This document shows, piece by piece, positions 1-11,490 of a DNA stretch of 64,000 nucleotides; positions within the stretch are counted from its first letter, which is position 1; every line of letters starts with the position of its first letter. Below the pieces are notes generated by a model. It made no database searches, had not been told where the DNA came from, and saw only the letters and a list, made by a program, of their open reading frames with translations. Position numbers and translations under genes: made by a program. Source of the DNA: Anthoceros angustus (Eukaryota; Streptophyta; Anthocerotopsida; Anthocerotales; Anthocerotaceae); contig MU008168.1 in assembly GCA_010909165.1 (NCBI GenBank), forward strand, positions 186,001-250,000, read 5' to 3'.

Positions 1-1195
1 CGCACATGTGCACACAAGACCGCAAAGCAGGCTCAAGTTCTTCACTCCAGCACCGCACACAAGGAGAAGCTGCACATCGGCACCCACTCCAACAAAATCA
101 CAATGCCACCACCTCACAAGCCTAGCACCTGCACATGTGCACACAAGAGCATTATTCGAGGCTCAAGTCCTTCAACTGACATTGAACACAAGGAATGATC
201 AAAGGGCTGCACTCGGCACCCTAGAGCACCCTCACACGCCCAAAGACCTCACGCACATGTCCACAGCAGTTAAGCCGGCTCAAGTTCTTGGACACCATAG
301 ACAAGGGAAGCCGCGTCGGCACCCACTCAAGGCCAGCACCCTCACGCGCACAACATCTCACGCCCCGATCCGCACATGTGCACACAAGAGCATTACTCTC
401 AAGTCCTTCACCGTGACATTGAACACGGAATGATCAAAGGAGCCGCACCTCACACTGAGCACCCTCACACGCCCAAAGACCACTCACCCTAGAGCATGCA
501 CATGTCCACACAAGACCGTTAAGCCGTGTTCTTCTGACACCAGACAATGAGAAGCCGCACGTCGGCACCCACTCCAAGGCCAGCACCCTCACGCCAAGAC
601 AAAGATCTCATGACCGCACATGTGCACACAAGAGCATTATTCGCTCAAGTCCTTCACGTGACATTGAACACACGGAATGATCAAAGGAGCCGCACCTCGA
701 TGCTGGAGCACCCTCACACGCCCAAAGACCTCACGCCCTAGAGCATGCACATGTCCACACAAGACCGCAGCGGCTCAAGTTCTTCAAAGACACCACAGAC
801 AATGAGAAGCCGCACGCCACCCACTCCAAGGCCAAGACCTCACGCCACAAAGATCTCCCCGCACTGCATGTGCACACAAGAGCGTAAAGCAAGGCTCAAG
901 TCCTTCACGTGACATTGAACACAAGGAATGATCAAAGGAGCCGCACTCGGCACCCATCGGAGCACCCTCACACGCCCAAAGACCTCACGCCCTAGAGCAT
1001 GCACATGTCCACACAAGACCGTTAAGCCGGCTCAAGTTCTTCAAAGGACACCACGCATAATGAGAAGCCGCACGCCGGCACCCACTCCAAGGCCAAGACC
1101 TCACGCCACAAAGATCTCGGCCCTGCACTCGCACATGTGCACACAAGAGCGTAGCAAGCCTCGAAGCCGCAAAACACCGATTGCCACACACAAGG
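1..1195. repeat. Satellite-like tandem array, ~125-bp subunits paired into a ~245-260-bp higher-order unit
   Basis: The phrase ACATGT(G/C)CACACAAG recurs about ten times (near 4, 132, 257, 373, 498, 617, 747, 869, 1003 and 1134). G and C forms largely alternate, so the true period is a dimer of about 245-260 bp. Between anchors sit recognisable blocks (GGCTCAAGTTCTTCA, GACATTGAACACA, GAGAAGCCGCAC, CACACGCCCAAAGAC). Copies differ by short deletions. Open frames across it are low-complexity Thr/His/Pro/Arg strings and are not genes. The array runs off the left edge. Confidence 0.9.
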
Positions 1196-1230
1196 CACAT
1201 TACCTTCAAAATCGCACAAACAAAACTGCT

Positions 1231-1743
1231 GATTCCAGCCGCGCCTCGATCTTGCATGTGGGGAGCCCGCTCGCAGAAGGAAGGAGGGCTAAGAAGCCCC
1301 ACATAGCTCACAATGCGGCACAAAGGGTTGATTACAACAACCAGCTCGAGCACGCGAACTTTTGAGCCCGCGGAGTGTGCGATCGCCGCCGGATGTGGGC
1401 GAGCAAGTGCGAGATTGCATCCAGTCGCCCGCGGGCGAAGGATCAACTCAAGATCGAGCTCGCGATGGCAATAGCGAGAGTGCGCCCACGCGTAAGGCCG
1501 AAATTGGGGTAAGCGGCGGGTTGACTTACCACCGGATAAAAACAGATCTCAAGTAAAAGTAAAGTAAGTTAAAGTAAATAATAGCAAACGTAAAAGTATA
1601 TAAAAGTGAAACTAACATATATTGAAATATTATTTTAATGAAAACTTAAAGTCACCCTCTCACATCTCTCTATCCTTTTCAAAGTAACCAAGTGTACCAA
1701 GCCATATGGTACTAAAGTGTACCACCAAACCATGCTACCACCT
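1231..1743. other. Unassigned spacer
   Basis: No supported gene. The first part is GC-rich and non-repetitive; from about 1556 it becomes AT-rich (AGTAAAGTAAGTTAAAGTAAA) and leads into the next repeat array through a TATATAAA-like stretch near 1747. Confidence 0.5.
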
Positions 1744-3230
1744 GAGTATATAAACCTTGTCTCTTGTTTTGGCTCGGAAATTAGGACGACAAGAGACCGC
1801 AGAAGGTATGATCTCTGCTCGGCCGCCCCATCCTCAAGAACTGCACTGCTGTTTTGAAAGCTTTTTCAGAACTTGGGGATGCATAGTTTGTTGCAACAAG
1901 GTTTGCGGAAATCTTCACAGATCTCCTCGCTCTTCTTAAGCGAACGCCCGCCGCTCACCGCTTCGAACACAAAACCGCATCGCTAGGTTGTAGTGTCTCG
2001 CAAATAGGCTTGGGGATGGTATGTGATGGCATTGCATTGCCCACCGCAGCCTCGAATTCGGTGGAGGTGTCCAAATACATCACCTCCTTCCATTGGGAGC
2101 TCCCCATGTCCACCACCGTCACGGGTTGAACAATCCCCCGCAGGCGCTGCATCTTTTCCTTCTTGTCCGCCACGGGCGATCCTCCTCGCACTGTGACTTT
2201 TTGCATGGCTGAATACATGTTCAAGTTCCTTGAAGTTGTACATACAAGGCATACGGAATGCCGGTGAGTATAAACCTGTCTCTTGTTTTGGCACAAATTA
2301 GGACGACAAGAGACCGCAGAAGGTCTCTGCTCCTCCAGCCCCATCCTCAAGAACACTGCGTTCTTGGAAAGCTTCTTTCAGTAAACTTGGGGATGCATAG
2401 TTTGTTGCAACAAGGTTTGCGGAAATCTTCACCTGATATCTCCTCGCTCTTCTTAAGAGCTTTGCGCCCGCTTGAACACAAAACCGCATCGCTAGGTTGT
2501 GCATGTAAATAGGCTTGGGGATGGTATGTGATGGCATTGCCACCGCAGCCTCGTAATTCGGTGGAGGTGTATCGAAATACATCCAGATCCTCTCCATTGG
2601 GAGCTCCCCATGTCCACCGCTTGGTCACGGGTTGAACAATCCCCAGGCGCATCTTTTCCTTCTTATGCACTACGATCCTCCTCTGACTTTTTGCATGGCT
2701 GAATACATGTTCAAGTTCCTTGAAGTTGTACATACAAGGCATACGGAATGCCGGTGAGTATAAACCTGTCTCTTGTTTTGGCACAAATTAGGGGACGCAG
2801 AAGAGTTGATCTCTGCTCCTCCAGCCCCATCCTCAAGAACACTGCGTTCTTGGAAAGCTTCTTTCAGTAAACTTGGGGATGCATAGTTTGTTGCAACAAG
2901 GTTTGCGGAAATCTTCACCTGATATCTCCTCGCTCTTCTTAAGAGCTTTGCGCCCGCTTGAACACAAAACCGCATCGCTAGGTTGTGCATGTAAATAGGC
3001 TTGGGGATGGTATGTGATGGCATTGCCACCGCAGCCTCGTAATTCGGTGGAGGTGTCCGAAATACATCCAGATCCTCTCCATTGGGAGCTCCCCATGTCC
3101 ACCGCTTGGTCACGGGTTGAACAATCCCCAGGCGCATCTTTTCCTTCTTATGCACTACGATCCTCCTCTGACTTTTTGCATGGCTGAATACATGTTCAAG
3201 TTCCTTGAAGTTGGGGTACATCTGAGGGCA
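1744..3230. repeat. Direct tandem triplication, unit ~490-520 bp, carrying a - strand coding fragment
   Basis: The block starting GTGAGTATAAACCTGTCTCTTG occurs at about 1743, 2264 and 2754. Copies two and three are nearly identical over 490 bp; the first is more diverged with short insertions. On the - strand each unit has the same open fragment containing FKELEHVFSHAKSQRRIVVHKK and ITYHPQAYLHAQPSDAVLCS-type frames. I do not recognise it; conservation of a frame between recent copies is not evidence of function. It is probably a piece of a transposable-element gene amplified in tandem. Confidence 0.85.
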
Positions 3231-3261
3231 TACGGGGAATCTTGGTGAGTCCTTCGCCACC

Positions 3262-3882
3262 TGTGACCGCAAGCACGCACAACATAGCATTACGGACCGT
3301 AACATGACACCACATTGACCGACAAATTAGCAAAGACCTTCGCAAAGATGTGACAACAATGAATGCGAATCCCTACTCTGGTCATGAAGGAAGATGAAAC
3401 AGCGCCCATTCCAGTGGGTGCCATAGCTTGCCTCTTCGAAAAGGGAATCAAGCACTCATGAACTCGGAAGCATCATCTCCTTCCGCACTTCATCTCCCGG
3501 CAGACTCAACATGTTCACCAGAATGCCAATTGAACGCAAGCTAGGCGAGATAATGCTCACCAAGCACACAACATAGCATTACGGACCAGAACACATGACA
3601 CCACATTGACCGACAAATTAGCAAAGACCTTCGCAAAGATGTGACAACAATGAATGCGAATCCCTACTCAGTGGCCGCGGAAAGGAAGATGAAACAGGCC
3701 TGCCCATTCCAGTCGTGGGTGCCAGCCGTGCTAGCCTCTCTTTCTGAGTGCGGGAATCAAGCACTCGCATGAACTCGGAAGCATCATCTCCTTTCCGCAC
3801 TTCATCTCCCGGAACAGGACTCTGAACATGTTCAGCTTGTGAATGCCAATTGAACGCAAGCTAGGCGACAGATAATGCTCAC
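3262..3882. repeat. Direct tandem duplication, unit ~291-320 bp
   Basis: CACAACATAGCATTACGGACC begins copies at about 3277 and 3567, and both copies end with GAATGCCAATTGAACGCAAGC followed by GATAATGCTCACCAAGCA. The second copy carries extra short insertions. It follows directly on the triplication, so the whole 1.7-3.9 kb stretch grew by repeated local duplication. Confidence 0.85.
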
Positions 3883-3885
3883 CAA

Positions 3886-5679
3886 GCAGCTGAACAAAAA
3901 GCATTACCTCGGCCGCCTTCGTGAGCGTGGCCTGCATGGTTGCGATGTTGTAGCTCGGAGCCGCCGCCCCAATCGCCTCCACAGACTCCACCGAGCTTCC
4001 CTCTTTGTTCATCCTCGCCATCAAAAGAGCTCAAGGTCGTTAAAATAGGAAATGAGTGATTTGAGAATCCTACAGATACGCTATGTACCAATGTGCTCTT
4101 GCTGTAACTAATGACGGCCGCAAAAAGCAATGCCGCATGGTACGTCAGACCGCTTCATTTATTCAAAACGACTACCGGATCATTAGGGTGACTCGTGATG
4201 AACGCGGTTTCTTAAGGTGCGCCCGATTAGGGTTTAATGAGAGCCGCCCTGTCCTCCCCGCCAAGCCCGAGTTACGAGAATACGCACCGCAGCATAACGG
4301 CGAACGGAGGCTCGTCCGCGTGGTGGTGTTTGAGGCACAACGATGGCGATCGAATTTCATGGACGCCATCACTGCAAGCTCCCCAACGCTTTCGGACGTG
4401 CTCATTGACGGAGAGGTGTCTTTCTTCCCAAAGCCGTGGATTTGGTCCTCAAGTTCCGGATTTGATGATGGTTGTTGGGCGCAGGACATGGCGAGCGGAC
4501 AAGCAAAAAGGACTGCCGGACATTGGACCGCCACATGGTGCCCATCGAGAAGCCCAAGGCGTAAGAAAGGAAAGAAACAAGGATGGTTGAAGAAGATCCA
4601 CCCCGACAGATTATGGTGCCGGCCGGAGCCAATCATTGCAACCGGAGGAGCATCTTGTTGGGGAGCGGGAGAGGAGGAACAAAGGTGTCGCGCTGCAAAG
4701 GCAAGCACAACCAAAGCAACGGGCGGTGTGGAGAAGCGTGGTATATCCAGAGGCCGACGCCAGTTCCAGACTCCAAACCCATCCCCTACACGTATGTAGA
4801 CAAGGCAGCCCGGAGGCACACAAACCAACTTGTGGACACGGTGCTCGGAGCAAGATTGATTTTGACACATCAAGAGCCGGATGAAGACAATGTAGTGTGG
4901 ACTCCATGTCAAGCTCGGATTTTGGGTATAACGTGCGCCGCAAACCAAAGAGCAAGAGTTGGGTTTTGTGGGCAACTATGGATGCAGCTGTGAGATCCTC
5001 AAGTCCGACTTCTTTGCACATCACGGCCAGTATGAATTTGAGGCATCTTACCACAGCAGATGATTACACCGTCTTTGTGTTGAAACTAGCATGCTTGCAC
5101 GTAAAGAAGTGTGAGCCAAAACAACTGCCTTATACTTTCCGGAGGCTTTATGAGGATGTAATGGATACATTTTCATGTGGTTGCGAATGTTTGCGTTCGT
5201 GGCAGTGAGCTACATTCTAATATCGTGGATGTTTGTTTGCTCACCAAATCTTTCTGAGATGTTTGTGTGAAGCCATCACGAACTCAATTGTGAGTCACCA
5301 AGGAAATGTCATGGAGAACACGCTGTGGACTTCTGTGACTTTGCTTTGGATTTTGAGGATGACGAGGTGGAGTTTGGTCCTTCCGATGAGGAGGATGGGC
5401 CTATCCTCGAAATCCTCACACTGATGGAGGCATCCAAGAGGAGGAGGACCGCGAGAAGGGCGAGGAGGAGAGGGAAAGTATTCGTGCCATGCTATATGTT
5501 ACGAGCAAATTGGGGAGGAAGAAGGGCGGATTACGGCAGCCCTCCGAGCATTCCCAAGGACGCCAGACCCGAGCACCATGGGCGGAGTCCCCATTCCCGC
5601 CAGAGATTTGACAATGTAGCCTGAACCCCAAGCCCATCCAAGAAAAGAGAAGACCGGGACGGACAATATTCGCAGCAGA
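3886..5679. other. Unrecognised, broken coding-like stretch
   Basis: Several overlapping open frames exist on both strands. Candidates are a - strand frame around 3731-4024 with AAAPSYNIATMQATLTKAAEVM, and + strand pieces at 4360-5600 ending in an acidic then Arg-rich stretch (EDDEVEFGPSDEEDG followed by KRRRTARRARRRGK near 5340-5470). None continues without a frame change and I cannot name a family. This is probably degraded transposable-element sequence. Confidence 0.35.
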
Positions 5680-6065
5680 TGAGTGCAGATGTCGATGAGG
5701 AGGGCGCCGCATGCCGCCGTGAAGGTGCGCAGTCGATGAGGAGGGCGCGCATGCCGCCCCAGCCCGTCCTTACTGACGGCCGTGCGGCGCCTGAAGGTCC
5801 ACAAGGTGATGAGGAGGGCGCGCATGCCGCGCCCGTGAAGGTGCACCGATCGATGAAGACGGCCGCATGCCGCGCCAAGGTGCACCGCCGATGAAGACGG
5901 AAGGCCGCATGCCGGCGCCCGTGAAGGTGCACATGTGGGGGAGGGCGCGCATGCCGGCGCCTGAAGGTGCAGATGTCGATGAGGAGGGGCGCCGGCATGC
6001 CGGCGCCCGTGAAGGTGCGCAGGTCGATGAGGAGGGACGCCGGCAAGCAGCGCCCGTGAAGGCAC
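5680..6065. repeat. GC-rich minisatellite, ~45-bp unit with GCATGCCGGCGCC core
   Basis: About eight to nine degenerate units share GTCGATGAGGAGGGCGCGC, then ATGCCGGCGCCCGTGAAGGTGC. The ATGCCG core recurs throughout, for example at about 5710, 5749, 5825, 5866, 5909, 5950 and 5995. The stretch is far more GC-rich than its surroundings. Long Arg/His/Pro-rich open frames on both strands are by-products of the repeat. It lies immediately upstream of the + strand ParB/methyltransferase relic. Confidence 0.85.
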
Positions 6066-6084
6066 TCCGCATTCTTCAGGACAA

Positions 6085-8063
6085 GTGGCATCAGGGTTGA
6101 AGAGTAAACGAACGAGTATAACCCTCGGGGCTGGGGGTGGAAATAGCAGATCTCAAAGCATGGACACTGCTGAGGGTTCAAGCAGGAAAAAAGTCAGACG
6201 CTTTGCCAGGGCTTCTGACAGCAGTGATATTCCAACATTGCATGTGTTAACTGATGGAGAAAGACTGGAGGCCTCAATGATGGACGAGGATTACTTGCAA
6301 AAGTCCGGAATTTTAAGAAGGTAGTGCTCGAGATGCTCTTGTGAAGCTGGAGAATTTGAGGCTCGCTCCTCACTTGCTCGATTCGGCAAGTAGATGAGGC
6401 ATGGACCAAACTATTTAGCTCGAGTCATCTCGAAGGTCGGATTGAAGAAGGTGTTCGCCACTACTATGGCGATCCGCAGGGATATCGAAAAACTTGATTG
6501 GACGGGTTCGTGGCAAAAAATATATTATGGGAGGCCGAGGCAATCACACATACGCCGCTATGAAGCAACTTGGTGACATTTCTCCGTGGAAAGCAAGGTT
6601 CCAATGGATGGAGGCTCATGTTTATCGTGGGCTTACTCTTCAAGAGATGCGAGTATTGGCAACTCACCACAACACAATGTCGATAAAAGGAAGAAGATGA
6701 ACTTTATCGAGGTGTCGATACTAGATGAACTGCAGATAGCAAAGCGTGACGGAGTGACGATGAGCATGAACTGGAAGTTCAATCTGTACAAGGTGTTTGG
6801 GCTTATCGAGGATGACGAAGGCCGGGAAGATGAACAGTATAAGCAGAACAAAGTGGACAACAGGACACATATCCTATGCATTGCGAAACTGGAGGGAAAG
6901 GTTTGGAGAAATGTCGACAATATCTTTTCAAAGTGGGAGGCGATGGAGCTCTTAACAAGCCAAACATGTTGCAATGGCACCAAGAAGAGCAAGGGCAAAC
7001 GCAAAGTTGGAGAGGAGGTGAAGACGGTTGAAAGCGTTTTGTGAAGCCGAAGAGATGCAGGGAAACCATGGCGCAGCTTCAAGGAATTCCACCAAAGTAG
7101 ACAAAAATGCTCATCGGCAGGAAAGGTTTTGACAGTTTGCTTGACCTCAATGGTATGTCAAGGAGCTCACTCATGGAAGAAACTTCATGTCATACAAGTG
7201 GCTATGGCAAAGCATTTAGGATGCGACTTTCTCGACATGGTGCGGAATACCCTATGCACTCTTCGGACGATGTCATTGCAAGGTTTCAAACGATTCGATG
7301 GGAAGGTATATCTCTTCTTTATTGCTGTGAAGTAGGAGGTGGAGGGCGCCTCCCCATTCCTCATGTTGGAATTGAGGCTTTATAAGGAAGTAGGAGGCGC
7401 CGGCGCCTCTCAGATCTTTCTGACAAGCTTGTTGTGCACTAACCACCTAACTCATTGGTGTAGCAAGTGAAAGATGTAGAAGATCCAAGAACGCCAAGAC
7501 TTCCGTGCTTTCATACTTGAAGTGCACACATGGAAAGGTCCGGAGAACGAATGAGGGCCCCGCCGATTGGACATGGAGGAAGGCCTACAGGCATTTATCG
7601 CCAACGATGGTTTATTGTTAAATACCAAGTGGTTGCAAGAGATGTGTTGGACATGCGAGGATTTCTAAGGAAGAGGAAGTATACATTGCTGGTTATGGAT
7701 GTGCCAAGAGGATTCCACAAAGGAAAGCATGATGTGAAGATGGATCGACACAAATTGGCATGTTGTTTCACTCTTTCCATGATATGACAAGTGCAAGAAA
7801 TCGAATGATAGTTATGCATGGTGTGGAAGAGCGATATTGTAAGGGAGGCAATGCGACAGTGGTGCGTTGGTGGAGGAATGGTCTCCTTTGTGTGGGACAA
7901 AACCAATATGCATAATGATCAGGGTGGATATGATACTATGGAGTACATCACTGTGGGCTGGGGGGTTACCAGGGTGGTAGTGTGGTTTGGTGTACCATAT
8001 AAGTGTGCAACAATCGCAACGCGAATTTATGTCCACATGTGTCCACTTTTTCCATTTAGATAA
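6085..8063 (+). pseudogene. Decayed ParB-like domain + DNA amino-methyltransferase gene, copy A (truncated)
   Basis: Pieces of one protein follow in order with frame changes between them. A Ser/Lys-rich leader (6085-6324) is followed by ALVKLENLRLAPHLLDS (about 6327-6390). Then comes a ParB-like core with GNHTYAAMKQLGDI (about 6537-6580) and LTLQEMRVLATHHNTMS (about 6633-6685). A conserved middle follows (SMNWKFNLYKVFGLIEDDEG near 6765; HVIQVAMAKHLG near 7185; IARFQTIRW near 7275). The start of a methyltransferase comes last: VMDVPRGF at 7692-7715, matching catalytic motif IV, and GGMVSFVWDKTNM near 7875-7913. The C-terminal SAM-binding motif I is missing; homology to copy B stops near 7960. 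ParB-like (GxHRxxA) and beta-class N4/N6 methyltransferase assignments are motif-based. Stops and frameshifts make an intact protein impossible here. Alternative: a real intron-containing gene with sequencing indels. Confidence 0.6.
7340..7412. repeat. GC-rich palindromic insert with GGCGCCGGCGCC
   Basis: After the IARFQ...FIAVK segment of copy A there is a stop codon, then GGCGCC at 7345-7350 and a perfect 16-bp palindrome GAGGCGCCGGCGCCTC at about 7394-7409. Copy B (- strand) has the same dodecamer at 62245-62256 at the equivalent internal position. Confidence 0.7.
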
Positions 8064-9466
8064 TTTTGGATTGATCAAATGATGTCCAATTTATCTGAAA
8101 TTTTTTAGAGCAAGGGTGACCATCTAGACAGATGCACTAAAAAAAATTCAGCAAGAAAAAGATACATATGTGGTAGAAACTATTTGTGGTCAGGTTTAAT
8201 TATGAAAGTGCAATTGTAACACTCAATGTGTGACGCTTGCACCACACTCGGGACGGGGAGAGAGAGTCCCTTCCCACCGTTGCTTGATCCCAAGAGAGAG
8301 AATTATTTGAAATTTAAAATGTATGTTCTCCCTCCTCCGTGGGAGAGAGACTTTTAGTTTCAATTTTAAACCTTGTTTTCGCTGGAAGTGCTCGAATGGC
8401 TCATCCTCGGAGGGAGATTCTAGTTTGAAATTTACATCACACAGAAGTTGAGAGTACCCAATCGCCCTTGGCCCCGCTTGTCAAAGTTTTTGTGATAGGT
8501 GAGGCCATGGATTGCGAAAGTTGAAGGGTTCGTGTGTATTGAGACATGGCGCCAAGCAACGGAACGAGGCTGATGATCGTTCACGCCCAAGCATGCCGCT
8601 TGGAAACGTGCTCGAGCAAAGAGGCAGTTAGCACCGAAAGCAGTTGGTGGATATCCCTAAAAGTGTTCACACCTCTAGTGGTGGCGAACCACCGAGGCCG
8701 ACAAGACATGGAGGAAGGGGCTGCACAAGACATGGGGTTTTATTCAAGGGGCTCACTGGGATGCGATGATGTTGACGCCCACCCGTGGAACCCGTAGTGC
8801 TAGCAGCGGAAGCCTTAGTTCCAAGAGCACGATTGTCCGGCACTGAGCGGTCGAGACGATGTAGGGCACGGCAAAGAGAGCTAACCAACACTTCTGGAGT
8901 GAGGGGGCCATCCAACTCATGTTGCCAAGCAATTGCGCGGGACTTGGGGTCCATTTTCTTGCATAGAACCCGTCATTTTAGTGCGCAAGGCAGGTCCAGG
9001 GTGTTGGAATCGTTTTCTCGCCTCCGTAGTCTTCAGAAGTTTCGTGCTTCCACGGTGGGGTTCTGGGAGCAATCATCACGTCCTTCTTCGAACTCTAAGG
9101 ACGCAAAGCGGCAACGTGTGGCGCCATTTGTGTTTCGCAAGCACATCATCCATTTCCTCGATACCTCGCAGTGATCGCTTGTTCCTTTTACCATTGCCGG
9201 ACACCATAGCCCGGTATGTAGAGTGTCTACCGCTTGTTGATGGGGATGGTCTTTAGGGTCCATCGCGCATCCACAGCCCTATATATGTCATTTGTACCGA
9301 CCTTATGCATTTTTGGCTCGATGTCACTTGGGGTGAGCGGACTCCCGCCACCTTGTGCCTCAGGCTACATATGTTGTGCTCGTGTTGCCGCGGGCTCTGT
9401 GCCTGATTACACTTTGCTTGTAAAGTTTGTCACTTCATGAGATGGAATGGCAGAATTTGTGGCTGC
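8064..9466. other. Unassigned region
   Basis: AT-rich until about 8500, with GGGAGAGAGA-type purine tracts near 8257-8350, then mixed composition. Open frames on both strands near 8667-9260 are short and overlapping, and I recognise no domain. No clear repeat boundary was seen. Confidence 0.35.
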
Positions 9467-11490
9467 CTAGACCACATGCCCCGATCCAGGCTGCAGTTCA
9501 AGTGTCAGGGGTGAACCTGCATGTGCCCGCTTGTATATGCTCTCACACGGACTGATGAGCGATTGTTGTTGCTGACGCAGACGGAGTTCTTCCTCCGATT
9601 TAAGAAGGAGCATCCTGAGATCAAGATAGCTCAGCGCGCGTTTGAGAGGTTGAAACCCTTCTACATCAAATCCTTGCAGGAGCGCAATGTATGCTGCTGC
9701 AGGTATCACGTTGAAATGGCATTTCTGAAGGATGCGCTCAACCAACCTGGGTGTCCACAAAGGTTCACCTAAGGTCTCAGATGCTTGTGTGCTGTGGGTC
9801 TCATGAGGTGAGAACGCTCACAAGACCAGCAGCAGGCGAGTTGCTTTGGCTCGGGAAATGGCGATAGTGTATTGTGCCCTAAAGCACCGATGATGACTTT
9901 CATAAGCGGAAGTGTTTGATGGGGAATTGTAACTTGTGCGGTGTTCAAAAGCTTCAGTTCTGCCCTAACGAGGTCAATGCAACCTTGTTGCCTGCTGCAG
10001 CATTGAAGTGGCGTTGTTTTGAATACCAGAACGTCGGGTAAAATGAAGACGGCACTTCCAAGTCCAGAATCAAGCTTGTATACAAGTAGACTCACCCATC
10101 TGAAATGGTAGAGTTTCTCAAAGGGAAGTTGAAACATTTCATCACTCATGATTTCGTTCAGAGATGGCAGGCTTTGGAGTTCCGCAAGTGTTTGGAGTGG
10201 TTTCCTGAGGATGTCATTGTGTCAGTCATTGATTTTTCCCAAAACTATGCTTTCCAAGTGCAGAACGAGATCCAAAGCATGCATTGGCATAGTGATCAGG
10301 TTACCATTCTTGTCCATGTTTCTTACATGAGGACTGGTCCAATTGTGGAGGAGGACCCATTTTGCAATGTTCAAAAGTTCTATCATTTTACATTAGCGAT
10401 GACATGCAAAGATGACACCCTCTTTGTCCAACATTGTCTCATGGTTCACTGGGAATGGTTGCTGAGAAGCGGGTATACTAGACCACGGGAGCATTGGATG
10501 TGGAGTGATGGGCCGCATCCCGCTCAAGGCTTGCAGCTGTTATTTTGTGGCCGATATCCGCCGAATCAAGGGTGCAACATGTTGTGGAGTTATTTTGGAT
10601 CAGGTCATGGGAAGGGAGAACATGATGGCGCAGGAGCCATACTAAAGAGAGCACTGCGAGCCGAAGAATTGTCTCCCTCCTCAATGAGGTTGCAGGGGGC
10701 TGCTGATGTGGTGGATTTTCTGCGCCGTGAAGTCTCTAATGGGGCAGCATCTTCGTACACCAGTGGCGACAGGCAAGTGAAGCGAATATTTTGGCTTGTT
10801 GAGAAATCTGAGGTAAACCGAAGACAGAGGTGGGGGTGTGCTCCGATACCAGGTTCCAAAAGCATGCACTCCATTTATGGGTATTCTCAGGATGCTTTGA
10901 ATCCACAGCCCAAAATGCGACACTTGGCGTGCTTTTGTGGTGCTTGCATGGACTGACCATGCGGTTGAGAGACAAAGGCCTCGTGGAATTGCAATGTGAC
11001 CTTGAAGCCTGATATTGGTGACAGGCAGAGAATTGCAACCTGGCAACGCAGTGGAACCTTGTCGATTTCGAACATCGCGAGGCGACAGGAACTGTAGCCA
11101 TCGAGGAAGCCACAGAGGATGTCACTGAGATGGCTGAGCTTTTGGAGGAGGGCGATAACTTTGTTGTGCCTGCAGACACAAAGGATGAAGGGTCAACCTT
11201 CTACTTGGTCAAGTGCATCGAGTCTTGTCACAAAACGGATGTGCTTAGAAAGTGTCCTTGGAGCAATAATACTTTCCTCCTGTGTGATGAAATAGTTGTA
11301 GGCCAAGATACTGTGGGCTTGAGCCAGACGGATCTCTTTACACACTAGACCTTAATGAGGCAGAGTGCATACTTCCGGCTGCATGTGTGCAGACTTGTAA
11401 GTTTGCACTGTTGCAGCGGATGGTAGACGGACGTGAGGTATTTCAGTTAGATGCAGACACTCTAGACACGTTCAGATCGACATAATAGCA
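9467..11490 (+). pseudogene. Decayed DDE-type DNA transposase-like gene
   Basis: One protein can be followed across about 2 kb. It begins with FFLRFKKEHPEIKIAQRAFERL and a CCCRYH motif (9580-9712). A Cys-bearing segment follows (MGNCNLCGVQKLQFCP, about 9918-9965; ALKWRCFEYQNVG, about 9997-10035). The core spans 10105-10956: VIDFSQNYAFQVQNEIQSMHW, HWMWSDG, then FGSGHGKGEHDGAGAILKR. A C-terminal part lies in another frame (ATGTVAIEEATEDVTEM; FYLVKCIESCHKT; KCPWSNNTF) to about 11348. The DFSxNY / SDG / HGKGxxDGxG pattern is typical of a plant transposase-like family whose first two Asp are plausible metal ligands; the exact superfamily is not certain. In-frame stops near 10036 and 10093 and a frame change after 10956 show it is dead. 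Terminal inverted repeats were not located. Confidence 0.65.

Noticed and set aside
1-1446. Thr/His/Pro-rich frames in the satellite
   Set aside because: By-products of the tandem array, differing between copies through indels.
5499-6181. Long Arg/His/Pro-rich open frames on both strands over the GC-rich minisatellite
   Set aside because: They arise because the ~45-bp repeat has few stop codons; all frames look alike and no domain is present.
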